Positions 18,001 to 29,100 are shown, numbered from the stretch's first letter. The stretch: 32,382 nucleotides of DNA from Saprospiraceae bacterium (GCA_020628725.1 JAHDEO010000018.1:1-32382); one strand, 5' to 3'. Notes: generated by a model from the sequence alone, not told the origin. A program made the numbers and translations.

Positions 18001-21000
18001 CGGGTACTACCACTACTTGCTTAAATAACACTTTTGTACATTCAAAATAATTGGTAATTAACTGGATATTATATGTGCCGGGATTTGCAAAATTGACAAG
18101 GGTAGAATCTGCATTATTATCTGTCGAAGTTGCGCCGACGATAAACCAAGTATATGTTACATCATCATCTGGAATATCTATCGTCAGAAGAGTATCTGTA
18201 CCTGAGTAAATGGTATCGGGGAAGATGATTTCCTGTTCCAAACAAGGTTCGTTTGCACGTCCGGGAGTGCCGTAAGCGGAGTTGATATTGGAAGAGGCTT
18301 CCCATGATTGTGCTAATACATTGTCGGAATTTGGTGTAATCAAAGACAGGGTTGGTCCGTTGCCGTCAGGAATGGTATCCCACGGGATTCGGTCATTATA
18401 AACGACATAATCCGAGAGGCATTTATTCTCATCGAAAAGCGAAACGCGCTCGCCTTTATTGCTGAGTCCGAAAACGAAATTCCCAAGATAATCATTCGTA
18501 GTGAGATGCGGAAAAATGCTTGTGAACATGGTGTCATTTTCCACCAAAATAAGAAAATCATCAGGTGCTATGATTGTTCCCGAAGGGAATATAAATTCAT
18601 TATTATTATCATAAAAAGTCCAATCGGATATATCGACGGGTGCGGAATTTGGATTGTAGAGTTCTACCCAGTCGCCGGGGTCGGTTACGCCATTATTTGA
18701 ATTATAATTAATTTCATTAATCACAATGGGCGTGGCGGCATTGGCGCAAAGTCGGGCGTTTGGCTGTCCGGGCGAACCACAAAGGTCGTCAGAGCGAAAC
18801 CAATTCAAAGGATCGGAATTGTCGAGGGAAGGGTCGCGCAATTCGAGCGAGGGACCGTTGCCGTCGGGGTCTTCGTCCCAGGGGTTTTTGTCATTATATG
18901 TGAGGGAGTCGATGATGTTTCCCTCAACATCTTCATAGACGAGTGTTTCGCCGTCGTTGCTGAATCCGCCTTTGAACTGACCATCGGGCATAAAGCCGTA
19001 GTGCAGGTTGAAGGTGTCTGCATTTTCGGCTAAAATGAGGTATTCGCCGGGAGCGATTTGGGCATTGAGGTCAAATTTGTAATTGATGCCGCAGGCAAAT
19101 TTGGTATCTGCCAAAGGAATGTTTTTTGTACCGTTATTATAAATTTCAATATAATCTAATTCATCGAAATACTGACTACAGGTATCATCTGCGTGATACA
19201 TAATTTCGTTGATCACCAAGCCATCATAATCAATATTGGTATAAAAACGACGCGGACACATGGCAGACCAATTTCCGTTGATTCTTACCCGCGCTTTGAT
19301 TTCGGTCACGCCATCGGGCAATGAAATACTACCCGAATAGGCTTGCGCCGAAGGTGAAACACCGCTACCCGTCACCTGAGGTCCGAATGTGACGGATTGC
19401 CCTGTCGATAATTGTACATCACAAGTGGGTTGCCAGCCCTGACCGGCAATATTGGCATAACAATCAACAGTGGGGTCGTCGGCACAACCGTCACCGTTTA
19501 CACGTACGTTTTTATGATAGATGCAGCCGTTGACAGTATAGATAACTGTGTATGTTCCGGCATCCGAAACAGTTATTTCTCTGTTATTGGAGGTAAAACC
19601 ATTCGGACCTCTCCACGACCATGTACCACCCGAAATATCAGCATTAGGTCCGAAGGTGACGGATTGCCCTGCCTGTAATTGTACATCACAAATGTTTTTC
19701 CAGCCCTGACCGTTGATAATAGCAAAACAGTTAATCGGGTCATCGCCACAGTTGTTGTTATTGTTTACTAACATACTGCCGGAGTAGCTGCAACCGCCTA
19801 CGTTGTAGTTAACTGTATATAAGCCCAAATCCGAAACGGTGATTTCTCTGGAGGTGGAGGTAAAGCCGTTGGGACCCATCCATGACCAAGTACCACCATT
19901 GACTAAGACATCCGGACCGATAGGGTCGGTACCATCGGTGGTGTAGTAAATCGTACCTGTATTATTGGGGTTGGTGAGAGTAATGGATGTACCGGAGCTG
20001 ACGGCACCGCCCGGCAAGCTGTATTCTACGGCATCCATGAGCGGGTATTGATTCATATATGCGTTTAGGTAGCTATCTTTCAAGAGGTTAAAACGATTGT
20101 AGAACCACCCGGAACTGACGAGATCTTGGCGATATTGGAGAAAATCATCATAGAGGTCATCTGCCCAACGGGCACATTCGGCAAGGTAGGCGAGGCTGTG
20201 TGCATCGAATATTTCGGTGTAATATTGTTCGGCATTGGCAGGATGAAGCGCACCGTCAGGCTCAATACAATTACATTGAAAATGGTCGGCAAATCGCCTT
20301 CTGAAATCGCTATTAGCTATGAGTGGTTCCCACATATCCTCATAATAAATAGATGTTGACGGATAATTATTGGTATAATACCAATCATTATCAAAAGAAG
20401 GTTCGATATCCCATATAAAAAACCGGAAGGGTTCGTTTGCCGTTGGATTGTCAATGGCGTAAGTATTCCAGGGGGTCCAGTCTCCGTTTGGACCGTATTG
20501 AGAGATGATCACCCAGTCTATAAAATGGTCAACATCGAGGTATTGCTCAATTGCCGGATAGTTGCCTACCTGAGATTCCATCAGGCGATAGGAGTCTGTT
20601 GTACCGTCAATTGATGTATCGGCTTTTATGACATTAAAGTCCTCTTTTTTACCCGAAAAGTAGGATTCTCCAAAGGAGTTTTCGGGACGCTCAGAAAGGG
20701 TGTAAACGCCCCAATAAACTGCATTGATATACACATGCACAAATCGTGTATGTACACCGTATTCGCTCATTTGTATTTGCCAATCTTTCAGGATTTTTTC
20801 ATGCATATTTTGTACGCCCCTTTGGTCAAGTGTCTCCTGTCCTCCTGCCCGCAGGTCAAATGAGTCGAACTCATCTACTGCTTCTTTGCCGAGAATAGGA
20901 TGTTTGAATTTTTTGGCACCATACTCTTCCCGAAATTTGAAGCGGTAGTTTTTCTTGTTGGCTTCAGGGCTTGTAAATGTCGTACCTCCGTAAGTTTGTA

Positions 21001-21559
21001 CACCGGAAGGCTTGCCATAGCTTTCATTGGTAGCTGCATCATAAAACTCTATATTACTTGGTTTTAGTTCGCCTTTGGTCGTATAGATATAGTTGTAATC
21101 TCCTTGTTCGAGACTGATAAAGAAAGCCGGAAGCGCAGTCAGAGCATCGTCGAGCAAATGCCCATATTGAGGGTCTGCTTGTATGGAAGTACTCATCCCC
21201 GTAGATGTTATCGGGAAGTTATTGATACCGTCAGGCTGTGTAATCACATCATTGATGAAGATATAAGTATGTGCAAATACGACTGATGTATCTATGCTAC
21301 TATACGCAATGGCTCTTACGGAGGTATTGGTATTTATCGGTATAGGAGTCGTGTAAATCTGCCCCGTCGAAACAGAAAGTGGCGCACCATTGAGGGCATA
21401 TCTGATTGTTGCACCTGTTATATCAGAATTTAATTCAAGGGAAAATGAATTATCGTAATATCCGCGCTCGTGGCTAAATTCTACATCATCAGCATTTACA
21501 AATAATGTAATGCACGAAAAAATAAATGTAAAAAGCATTGCTGTAATATAAAATCTCAT
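17279..21559 (-). CDS. Secreted CotH-kinase family protein with chitobiase-C-like, LTD, Ig-like and PKD-like domains and shared C-terminal module
   Basis: 1426 aa; signal peptide MRFYITAMLFTFIFSCITLFVNA; CotH region (DSFDLRAGGQE..RFVHVYINAVYWGVYTLSERPENSFGESYFSGKKEDFNVIKAD..FFIWDIEPSFDND); TIYYTTDGTDP; two LTD domains (LVINEIMYHADD.., IVINEINYNSNN..DWVELYNP). Confidence 0.9.
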   Translation of the reverse strand: MRFYITAMLFTFIFSCITLFVNADDVEFSHERGYYDNSFSLELNSDITGATIRYALNGAPLSVSTGQIYTTPIPINTNTSVRAIAYSSIDTSVVFAHTYIFINDVITQPDGINNFPITSTGMSTSIQADPQYGHLLDDALTALPAFFISLEQGDYNYIYTTKGELKPSNIEFYDAATNESYGKPSGVQTYGGTTFTSPEANKKNYRFKFREEYGAKKFKHPILGKEAVDEFDSFDLRAGGQETLDQRGVQNMHEKILKDWQIQMSEYGVHTRFVHVYINAVYWGVYTLSERPENSFGESYFSGKKEDFNVIKADTSIDGTTDSYRLMESQVGNYPAIEQYLDVDHFIDWVIISQYGPNGDWTPWNTYAIDNPTANEPFRFFIWDIEPSFDNDWYYTNNYPSTSIYYEDMWEPLIANSDFRRRFADHFQCNCIEPDGALHPANAEQYYTEIFDAHSLAYLAECARWADDLYDDFLQYRQDLVSSGWFYNRFNLLKDSYLNAYMNQYPLMDAVEYSLPGGAVSSGTSITLTNPNNTGTIYYTTDGTDPIGPDVLVNGGTWSWMGPNGFTSTSREITVSDLGLYTVNYNVGGCSYSGSMLVNNNNNCGDDPINCFAIINGQGWKNICDVQLQAGQSVTFGPNADISGGTWSWRGPNGFTSNNREITVSDAGTYTVIYTVNGCIYHKNVRVNGDGCADDPTVDCYANIAGQGWQPTCDVQLSTGQSVTFGPQVTGSGVSPSAQAYSGSISLPDGVTEIKARVRINGNWSAMCPRRFYTNIDYDGLVINEIMYHADDTCSQYFDELDYIEIYNNGTKNIPLADTKFACGINYKFDLNAQIAPGEYLILAENADTFNLHYGFMPDGQFKGGFSNDGETLVYEDVEGNIIDSLTYNDKNPWDEDPDGNGPSLELRDPSLDNSDPLNWFRSDDLCGSPGQPNARLCANAATPIVINEINYNSNNGVTDPGDWVELYNPNSAPVDISDWTFYDNNNEFIFPSGTIIAPDDFLILVENDTMFTSIFPHLTTNDYLGNFVFGLSNKGERVSLFDENKCLSDYVVYNDRIPWDTIPDGNGPTLSLITPNSDNVLAQSWEASSNINSAYGTPGRANEPCLEQEIIFPDTIYSGTDTLLTIDIPDDDVTYTWFIVGATSTDNNADSTLVNFANPGTYNIQLITNYFECTKVLFKQVVVVPDCVDIELYAWLEGAYDISTSEMRNTLVSTRKLLPGQTPASNLATPTPAGQPYSGSPWNYAGTEGAGWTDADYTGDETDWVLISFRTDITKSTQVGMTAGLLMKDGSIEFPNRCALNSNVASPLYIVLEHRNHIGIMTPQPIDVINNVLVYDFRLGDSYRDQTSFGQKQLPTGSWCLFAGDADQYDFPSFDINGTDKTIWFDNNGIFDYYFSPDFNLDGDINGQDKSLWFENNGISSRVPK
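19360..19920 (-). repeat. Ig-like WSWxGPNGF repeats interrupting a chitobiase-C-like domain
   Basis: ..TIYYTTDGTDP-[IGPDVLVNGGTWSWMGPNGF....LSTGQSVTFGPQVTGSG]-VSPSAQAYSGSISLPDGVTEIKARV.. Confidence 0.7.
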
Positions 21560-21768
21560 ATAAAGTACTTTTTGTTAATAATAAATGATGTGAAAAATAT
21601 TTGCTATTTGTCTAAAAAAATAAGAGGATGAAAAAATGAGATTCGTGACAGTGTAAGTATTCTACATCGAAACCATTGTATAAGCAATATAAGTAGGCAA
21701 GTTGTAATATTAAAATTAATGCAAATGTTAGAATATTTCATTTTTCATTATTTAAATAGCTCAAAACC

Positions 21769-21807
21769 ACAAAACCTGCAAGGCTTTTCAAGCCTTGTAG
21801 GTTTTGT
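21769..21807 (-). terminator. 18-bp hairpin (one mismatch) downstream of the PL8-like gene
   Basis: acaaaacctgcaaggctt-ttc-aagccttgtaggttttgt. Confidence 0.55.
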
Positions 21808-21877
21808 GTATAACTTTTAGCACAGCCGGTAGACTGTGATCTATTTTTTACTTTTACGAAGAGATATGTGCGCTACA

Positions 21878-22598
21878 TTATTTCGGTACTCTTGATGAAA
21901 TCCCATTATTATCAAACCATAATGACTTATCTTGTCCGTTGATGTCTCCATCTAAATTAAAATCAGGCGAGAAATAATAGTCGAAAATGCCGTTATTATC
22001 AAACCAAATCGTCTTATCCGTTCCATTAATATCAAAACTTGGAAAATCAGATTGGTCGGCATCCCCTGCAAATAGACACCATTCGCCTGTTGGAAGTTGC
22101 TTTTGCCCGAAACTCGTTTGGTCGCGGTAGCTGTCTGACAAACGAAAATCATAAATCAGGCTGTCGTTGAGTATGTCGATGGGTTGTGGTGTCATGATGC
22201 CGATATGATTGCGATGTTCAAGGACAATGTACAGTGAATTTTCCGTTACATCATCGAGCGCACAACGGTTGGGGAGATGGATGCCACCATCTTTTTTCAA
22301 TAAACCCGCAGTCATACCAACTTCTGTACTTTTTTGAATATCCGTTCTAAAGGAAAGCAATATCCAGTCGGTTTCATCACCTGCATAATTGGCATCTGTC
22401 CAGTATGCGCCTTCTGTTCCATTATAATTCCATGGGGCTGTGTTATATGGTTGTCCGGAAGGTGTCGGGCTGACGAGATTGCTAATAGGTGTTTGTCCCG
22501 GCAATAGACCACGTTGGGTATTTAGGATTGTCGTCATTTCATTTGTATTGCTATCATAAGCTCCTTCGAGGTAAGCGTGTAATTGTATGTTGACGCAA
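21878..22598 (-). other. Shared C-terminal module (copy in PL8-like protein)
   Basis: CVNIQLHAYLEGAYDSNTNEMTTILNTQRGLLPGQTPISNLVSPTPSGQPYNTAPWNYNGTEG..SPDFNLDGDINGQDKSLWFDNNGISSRVPK. Confidence 0.9.
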
Positions 22599-25500
22599 TT
22601 CTTTTTAACGGTGAAAGTTCTTGAAGAACCGCCTTCCATGTATGTGTTAAAAGTGGTGTCGTCTCCATCGTTGCCGATGGTCAAATGATGAGGTGGATTT
22701 CCGTCGGGTAGCCATTCGCCGTCCATAGTGATGGTGATATTTTCATACAAGCTATATCCCCATAAGTCATCGCCAAGGTCAATATCTTTATATCTTGTGT
22801 CTGCATTTGTGATGGTTATTTCTAAAACATCGGGCGATATTTCTTTGACCAATAATACGCAATGATTATCCACTGCTTTGATATCTCCCACGTTTACTTG
22901 TTGACCATTTTCATTGTGAGCGACAATACCGTAGCTGTTGTTTAAATTGTTTTTGACGGCATGTAATTCGTCGGTTTGTGCGAGGATTTCAAATGGTGGT
23001 ATGGCGGACGTCATATCTGTCTCAAATGTTTGCATTTGTGTGATACTTGCTTCGGGCTTGACGATGTAAGTATAAGCTGCATTCGCAGGAGCATTACCGT
23101 GTGAGAGATATGCCGTGAGAAATGTTCCTGTGAGGTCATTTGTATTGGTAATGTCTTTATTGGTAACTTCTTCTCTTTTTATTTTTAAATGCTGATTATC
23201 ACGAATGTAATAACCAATATTAGTTTGTGTGAGTATCCAGTGATTATCCGTGATTTGTTGGTCAAAAGTATAATCCGTATTAATGGGAGTGGTATTATCC
23301 ACATAAAAAATATCATCAGTTACATTGCGAACTCGCTCTTGGCAAATGGTAGTTACGGTTTCCTCGTTAACGATATTGTTGATAGCCGACCCGATGCATA
23401 CAATATGGTCATCAAAGAAAAAATAAGATTTTTTGGCTTTTTGAGAATCCAGATTTGGATTGGGACCGCCATCAAGCGTGACTGTGAATATGCCGTTATT
23501 CTCCTGTGAAGCACCACCCACGAAAGTAGCATTGCTACGCCATTGTTTCCATTCGACGTGTGCCATATCATCTGTATTGGCAAAATTGACGCTCGTAGTA
23601 CCGGGCATCAGGCGATGGTCAAAGCCATTGAGTCCGTAATCTTGTCTTTGTTTAATTTTATCATAACGAAACCAATAATCTTTTACAATTTGCATGGCTC
23701 CATTGCCTATATAAGTCACCAAATCGTCGGAGCTTTCGCGCGCGTATTCGTACTTGCTATGTCCTTTTATAGCCACTAAAAAATCATTGCGTTTGTGCAT
23801 AGCACATGCGCCATTTTGAAAAATACGATTCGAACTAAGGTCAGTCAAAGGCGTTTCTCCCTGAGCCAGAAAATCATTATAAGTATCGGTCATCAAGCGA
23901 GAAAATTCGGGATAGGGTTGGAGATTTTCTATGGCATAAGTTGTTAAAAAACGTTGGATAGCTGCCGTGTCTTTTGTGCCATCCTCTCTACCGGCAAGTG
24001 ACAAAAGCCCGAAATCGCTATAACTTTGACCAGAACCGGGACCACCATAACGATATAAACTTCCTGATTTTGCGCTGGTAATGACAGGTACTACATTGAA
24101 CATCTCACGGTCAAACTTTGCAAATGCCGCATGGCGAACAATATCGTGCCCAATACTTCCGATCGCCCACGGTGTATCGTGCAAAGCGTATATCGTACAT
24201 GCCGAGGCTTCGATTGCCCGATACGCATATAAGTCCAACATGCCGGTATGATGATAGGCATTGCCATCCGATTTGTAACCATCGACTACACCGGGAGAAA
24301 TTCTAAAAGCAAACTCATCGCACCAATCCTTGAAGCGTTCCAGATTCGCTTTATTTCTGCGATAGTCTGAATCCATTATTGCTAATGCCACCATACTTCG
24401 TAGATTCATACGTAAGAAATCGACATTGGCACCGCGTTCATTGGCATAATCACTACGCCCAAAGTATCTGCATACAAAAGAGTAATCCAAATAAATACGA
24501 TTCATTCCCATGGTGATTATCCATTCTCGAATAAGTGTATCTGTCAATAGTCCGTCTGCTTTCAAAGGTGTACGCATGACAAATACAGATTCCAAGAATT
24601 TATTTCCACTCCAAAAAGAAGGCATGACATCTGTATAAACTGCGTATTCATAAAGGGCTCTGTACCAATCGTATAGTTGTTGTTTTTGATTGACGTCTTG
24701 CACTTGTCGGTACAATTGCGCCATTTCAAGTAGTCTTACCCCAAATGTGTTAATGGCATCTTGCGTGTCATTCAATAGTATGTTTTTAGCTACTATTGGA
24801 TGGCAATTTGGGTTGATAAAAAATTGGTTGTAGTATTCTTGAAGTATATTCATATCATCCATCGGTACGGTATCCAATACATTGTCAGCATTAAAATAGG
24901 CATCTAAGCGAGTAGCAATATCGGATATAGCACTGCTATCCGCTGTGCTGACCGTCACACTATTGAAATCAGGAATATTGTAATCTTGTGCTTCAAATTC
25001 AGGGGCTTTTCTTCCTCTTTCCCAGTAATCGACTGCGGAAAGTCTACTTTCTTTTCCTAAGAAAAATAAACCGATATATGCCTTGCCTGATTTGTTGGGG
25101 AAGACAATACGTACTTTATCAGGCTTGTTCGGAAAAAGGTTATTGCTGTGATTTAGTTCGATATTATTTTGAATGATAATTTTATCATTTTTTTTGGATT
25201 GTATGAGTACTGCGTATCGCCATCTTTGTTCATTTTGAGCATAAACGAGGTATTCCATCTCCACCGAGCCGTTTTCGATGAATTGTATTTTTATAGCATC
25301 ATCAGTTGCATCGGCTAAATCATCACTATAAAATGCAAGTCCAAAATACCCAAAGCTCCACATGCTTTCGCCCACATACTGATAAGGAATTTCCAAATAG
25401 CCATTATTTGAAAAATCTACACGCAAGGCATTTTCTTCATCAAAACGGATACTGTCGCTCCAAGTGAGTGTGACATTATTTGCACTGGCATCTATCTCAC

Positions 25501-25657
25501 TCAAATGGGTGCTGTCAAATGTAAACCAGCTTGTTTGGCTGGCAAAACCTATACTATCGCTACTACAAGTCTGCGAAAAAACCACTGTATTACAAATAGT
25601 GCATAAAACTAGCGTAGCAAGTTTTATATATCGGCAATGTAACTTTAAACACAACAT
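21878..25657 (-). CDS. Secreted chondroitin/hyaluronan lyase-like protein (PL8 family, chondroitinase ABC-like layout) with shared C-terminal module
   Basis: 1259 aa; signal peptide ..LATLVLCTICNTVVFSQ; N-terminal lectin-like lyase domain (ASQTSWFTFDSTHLSEIDASANNVTLTWSDSIRFDEENALRVDF); catalytic-region motifs SDGNAYHHTGMLDLYAYRA, YRYGGPGSGQSYSDFGLLSLAG, QRQDYGLNGFDHRLMPGTTSVNF, TFVGGASQENNGIFTVTLDG. Confidence 0.8.
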   Translation of the reverse strand: MLCLKLHCRYIKLATLVLCTICNTVVFSQTCSSDSIGFASQTSWFTFDSTHLSEIDASANNVTLTWSDSIRFDEENALRVDFSNNGYLEIPYQYVGESMWSFGYFGLAFYSDDLADATDDAIKIQFIENGSVEMEYLVYAQNEQRWRYAVLIQSKKNDKIIIQNNIELNHSNNLFPNKPDKVRIVFPNKSGKAYIGLFFLGKESRLSAVDYWERGRKAPEFEAQDYNIPDFNSVTVSTADSSAISDIATRLDAYFNADNVLDTVPMDDMNILQEYYNQFFINPNCHPIVAKNILLNDTQDAINTFGVRLLEMAQLYRQVQDVNQKQQLYDWYRALYEYAVYTDVMPSFWSGNKFLESVFVMRTPLKADGLLTDTLIREWIITMGMNRIYLDYSFVCRYFGRSDYANERGANVDFLRMNLRSMVALAIMDSDYRRNKANLERFKDWCDEFAFRISPGVVDGYKSDGNAYHHTGMLDLYAYRAIEASACTIYALHDTPWAIGSIGHDIVRHAAFAKFDREMFNVVPVITSAKSGSLYRYGGPGSGQSYSDFGLLSLAGREDGTKDTAAIQRFLTTYAIENLQPYPEFSRLMTDTYNDFLAQGETPLTDLSSNRIFQNGACAMHKRNDFLVAIKGHSKYEYARESSDDLVTYIGNGAMQIVKDYWFRYDKIKQRQDYGLNGFDHRLMPGTTSVNFANTDDMAHVEWKQWRSNATFVGGASQENNGIFTVTLDGGPNPNLDSQKAKKSYFFFDDHIVCIGSAINNIVNEETVTTICQERVRNVTDDIFYVDNTTPINTDYTFDQQITDNHWILTQTNIGYYIRDNQHLKIKREEVTNKDITNTNDLTGTFLTAYLSHGNAPANAAYTYIVKPEASITQMQTFETDMTSAIPPFEILAQTDELHAVKNNLNNSYGIVAHNENGQQVNVGDIKAVDNHCVLLVKEISPDVLEITITNADTRYKDIDLGDDLWGYSLYENITITMDGEWLPDGNPPHHLTIGNDGDDTTFNTYMEGGSSRTFTVKKNCVNIQLHAYLEGAYDSNTNEMTTILNTQRGLLPGQTPISNLVSPTPSGQPYNTAPWNYNGTEGAYWTDANYAGDETDWILLSFRTDIQKSTEVGMTAGLLKKDGGIHLPNRCALDDVTENSLYIVLEHRNHIGIMTPQPIDILNDSLIYDFRLSDSYRDQTSFGQKQLPTGEWCLFAGDADQSDFPSFDINGTDKTIWFDNNGIFDYYFSPDFNLDGDINGQDKSLWFDNNGISSRVPK

Positions 25658-25800
25658 AAGACTACTAATTTTTCAATAACAATCCGTTTTCTGTAGATTT
25701 TGATGCCCCATTTGGACAGATAGAAAATTTCAATTTAAACAGATTTCAGATGTTTTATTTCGTTTAAAATTTGTGACTAGTTTAATTTCAAAAAACGACA

Positions 25801-25840
25801 AGAAGCAAGGGGGAATAAAATTTTATTTCCCCTTGCTTCT
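25801..25840. terminator. 20-bp stem terminator hairpin downstream of the sulfatase gene
   Basis: agaagcaagggggaataaaa / ttttatttccccttgcttct (one mismatch), with T-run on plus side and A-run on the other; potentially bidirectional. Confidence 0.7.
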
Positions 25841-25882
25841 AATTGTTTTTTTGGACTTCTTTACTTACAGACCTTAATCGTT

Positions 25883-26120
25883 CTATTTTTTAATTAATCG
25901 TTCGCTCCATATTTTACCTGCACCTCTGGCTTGAACAACATAAATACCGGAAGGCAAATCACCTATGTAAATTGGTTCCATAAATCCATCAGTTTTTACC
26001 ATCAGCAATTCACCTGTGATGGAGTAGATAGCAATTTGTTCTATCTCCTCTTGCAAATTATCACTCATTTCAATGCTAATTCTATCATCACTCGGATTAG
26101 GATAAATTTTAATTGCAGAC
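25883..26120 (-). other. T9SS type A sorting (C-terminal) domain
   Basis: IYPNPSDDRISIEM...GELLMVKTDG..LPSGIYVVQARGAGKIWSERLIKK matches the usual Por-secretion tail. Confidence 0.85.
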
Positions 26121-29100
26121 TCATCGGATTGGGATATTTTATTGCAAGCACCTCCGTAAGTCAAGACCAATTCCGGTGCATTTCCACTACTTTCTTTTGT
26201 ATGATAACGGATGTATTTATTATTGTCCGAAATAATGGCAAGGCTCACTGTGCCATCTCCCGCAGCTTCGCCTTGAACGGCACTTGTTATGTCTATTTCT
26301 GCCCATTGACCTGCTGCCACTGCAGTAAAATTGCTGAGACTCGTACCGCCGAATTGGTTGTTGTTCCAAGTCAAGCCGGATTCAGTCCAGTTGTCGGATG
26401 GCGCAAGTAAGAGTTCTTGTGCAACGCTTCCATTGCTATTAGAAGAAACTTTAATTCTGAATGTTGCACTTTGCAATTGAGCAGCATCGACTCCCGAAAC
26501 ATCAAATTTGAGGTATCCGTAGCGAGTGTATTTATCGCTGCCTCCTTTTTTGATGTGTATGGTTGTACTATTTCCATAATTATTATCGGCATAAGTGCCG
26601 CCTCTGATGAAGGTATCATCCGTAGGATTGAGTACATCCGTTGAAGCATTTCCACCGACAGGCGTACCTCCACCGCAATTGCAGTTCGCATCATATGTCT
26701 CACCTACAGTACAGGGATCGCCGTCATCACAACTTGCGTTAAGTGTACAATTGCCATTCGTATCATCGTTAGCATCACAAATGCCATCATTATCCGAATC
26801 TTGGAAAGTACCTACACAATTACAATTGGCATCGTAAGCGTCGCCAATTGTACATGCATCGCCATCGTCACAACTTGCGCCAAGTGTACAATCACCATTC
26901 GTCTCATCATCAGCGTCGCAAATACCATCATTATCTGAGTCCGGACATGGAGTAGGCTCGCAGTCATTATAAGTCAATGTCAATATCGGACCTTGACCGG
27001 ATTCGCGACTCCCATAAATGACATATTCTGTACCTGTACCTTCTAATAGCAATGAAATGGTTTTATCTCCATTCAAAGCAGATAATACGTCAGCAGAAAT
27101 ATCGACACTTGCGGTTGATACCGCATTGGAAACGTCAAAATTTGTAATCAATGATGAACTGCCCGGTTGATTGCTCCAAGTAATGCCGCTTTCAGTCCAA
27201 CTATCATCACTTAAGTGCGACAATGCTTGACTCACAGTACCGCTTGAATTATTGGTGACCGTAAGTTGAAGCGTAGCAGAGGCAAAATCCGTAGCATCAT
27301 AGCCTGTCAAATCGAATTTGATATAACTCTGTCTTGTATATTTCAAATTGGATGTTTTTTTCGTTGCTAATCCTCCTGTTCCGTAGTTGTTATTTTCATA
27401 AGAACCTCCACGTACAAAAGCGTCTGCTGCCGCAGCAAGGGAAGCATCTTCGACGCTAGTTGAGGTACCTTCACATACACAATTGGTGGTATAAACATCA
27501 TTGATTGTGCAATCACTTCCATCGTCGCAGGATGTACCTATCAGGTCATTATGGAGCGTCGGACAAATATCTACTGAATCATTGATGCCATCACCATCAC
27601 TGTCAGTATCATCACAAGGATCGGCAGGCGGCGTGTAACTTGCAGGATTGACAGGCACACTTCGGGTAGTTGAGGTACGAACCTCTATAAAACGATTCAT
27701 CATATCGTCTTTTCGAGTCGTATATGCCGGATCGTTGATGTAGTTGCCTGAGTCGTTTTCAGAGAGATTTGTACTCAAATCAAAAAGATACGTGGGATTA
27801 AAATCGGCATCAAGGTCAGCGTTACATTCAAAAATGAGCTTCCAATCGCCATCTCTGATGGTTGCCGTTCTCGGTCCGCTTGCTCCTTGGTTAATTATTT
27901 CGTTGCGTGGTTCGTAGCTATTATCTCCTAAGAGAAGTTGGAGAAAATTATGTGAATCTTTGGCTTCATTAGACGTAATAGCACCACCTGCTATCCCGGC
28001 AAAAGTAGCTACAAAGTCAGTTCCGGTAACCATGTGATCGGAAGTAGAGCCTGCCGGGACTACACAGGGCCAAGTCACTATCAAAGGTATTCTGTGTCCT
28101 CCCTCATAAGGATCTCTCTTGTCTCCGCGAAGGTTTCCGCTTGAATAATGTCCTACATCTTTTGCATAATTTAAGCCGCCATTATCAGAAGTAAATACAA
28201 TCACGGTATTTTCGTATTCACCATTTGCTTTCAAGGCATCTACGATTTTTTTGACTTCCCAATCAAATACTCTAATCATATCTGTAAGCGGATCCGGTGT
28301 TGTTCCTGCATACGCTTCGCCTTCGATAAAGTCCGGCGCGGTGTGAGGAATGTGAACCGAAGTAGCAGAATAGTATAGGAAGAATGGTTCGGGTTGTTGG
28401 GAGGCATTATTGATGAAATTGACGGCTTTATTAGCCAAAATTTCATTCATATCATAGGCGTTCCAATTTGAGTCACCGGGTCCTTCGCCCTTAGCACTCA
28501 GTTGAAGAGGGTCAATGTTGGTTTCATCAAGATGGATAATATCCGAATTAGCTCCTAATGGATACCATTGACCGTTTTCGTATGCCAAATAGCTTGGTCC
28601 CTGTATGCCATGAGGGAGGGTAAAATCATAATCGAAACCCAAATCGTTCGGATTATTGCTGACCCAAGTATTGAAGTCAACTTGCCCAAGCGCGTTTATC
28701 TCCTTTCCTCTGTAAATATTATTGGAATTTAACTCATAATAATCTCCTCCAAAATGCCATTTACCGATAAATCCTGTATGATAACCTTCACGCTTTACTG
28801 CCTGTCCGATAGTAATATCTGAATCGGTCATAGTATTATCATCAAAATGTCCCCAGATACCACCGGGTCTTGAAGAACGAATATTATAATTTCCGGTCAT
28901 TACGGCATATCTCGAAGGCGCGCACACAGCAGCAGGCGAGTGTGCATCGGTAAACCACATCCCCTCATCAATAAGTGCCTCAATATTGGGCGTAGGGGCT
29001 CCTCCCGGAACGCCTCTGGTTTGCAGGTGATAACTACTAATATCACTACGACCAAAGTCATCCGCAAAGATGAAAACGATATTTGGTCGGTCTTGTCCCA

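Noticed and set aside
8514-25657. Claiming an established cellulosome-like complex
   Set aside because: Only dockerin-like loops are seen; no cohesin or scaffoldin is present here, so it is kept as a hypothesis.
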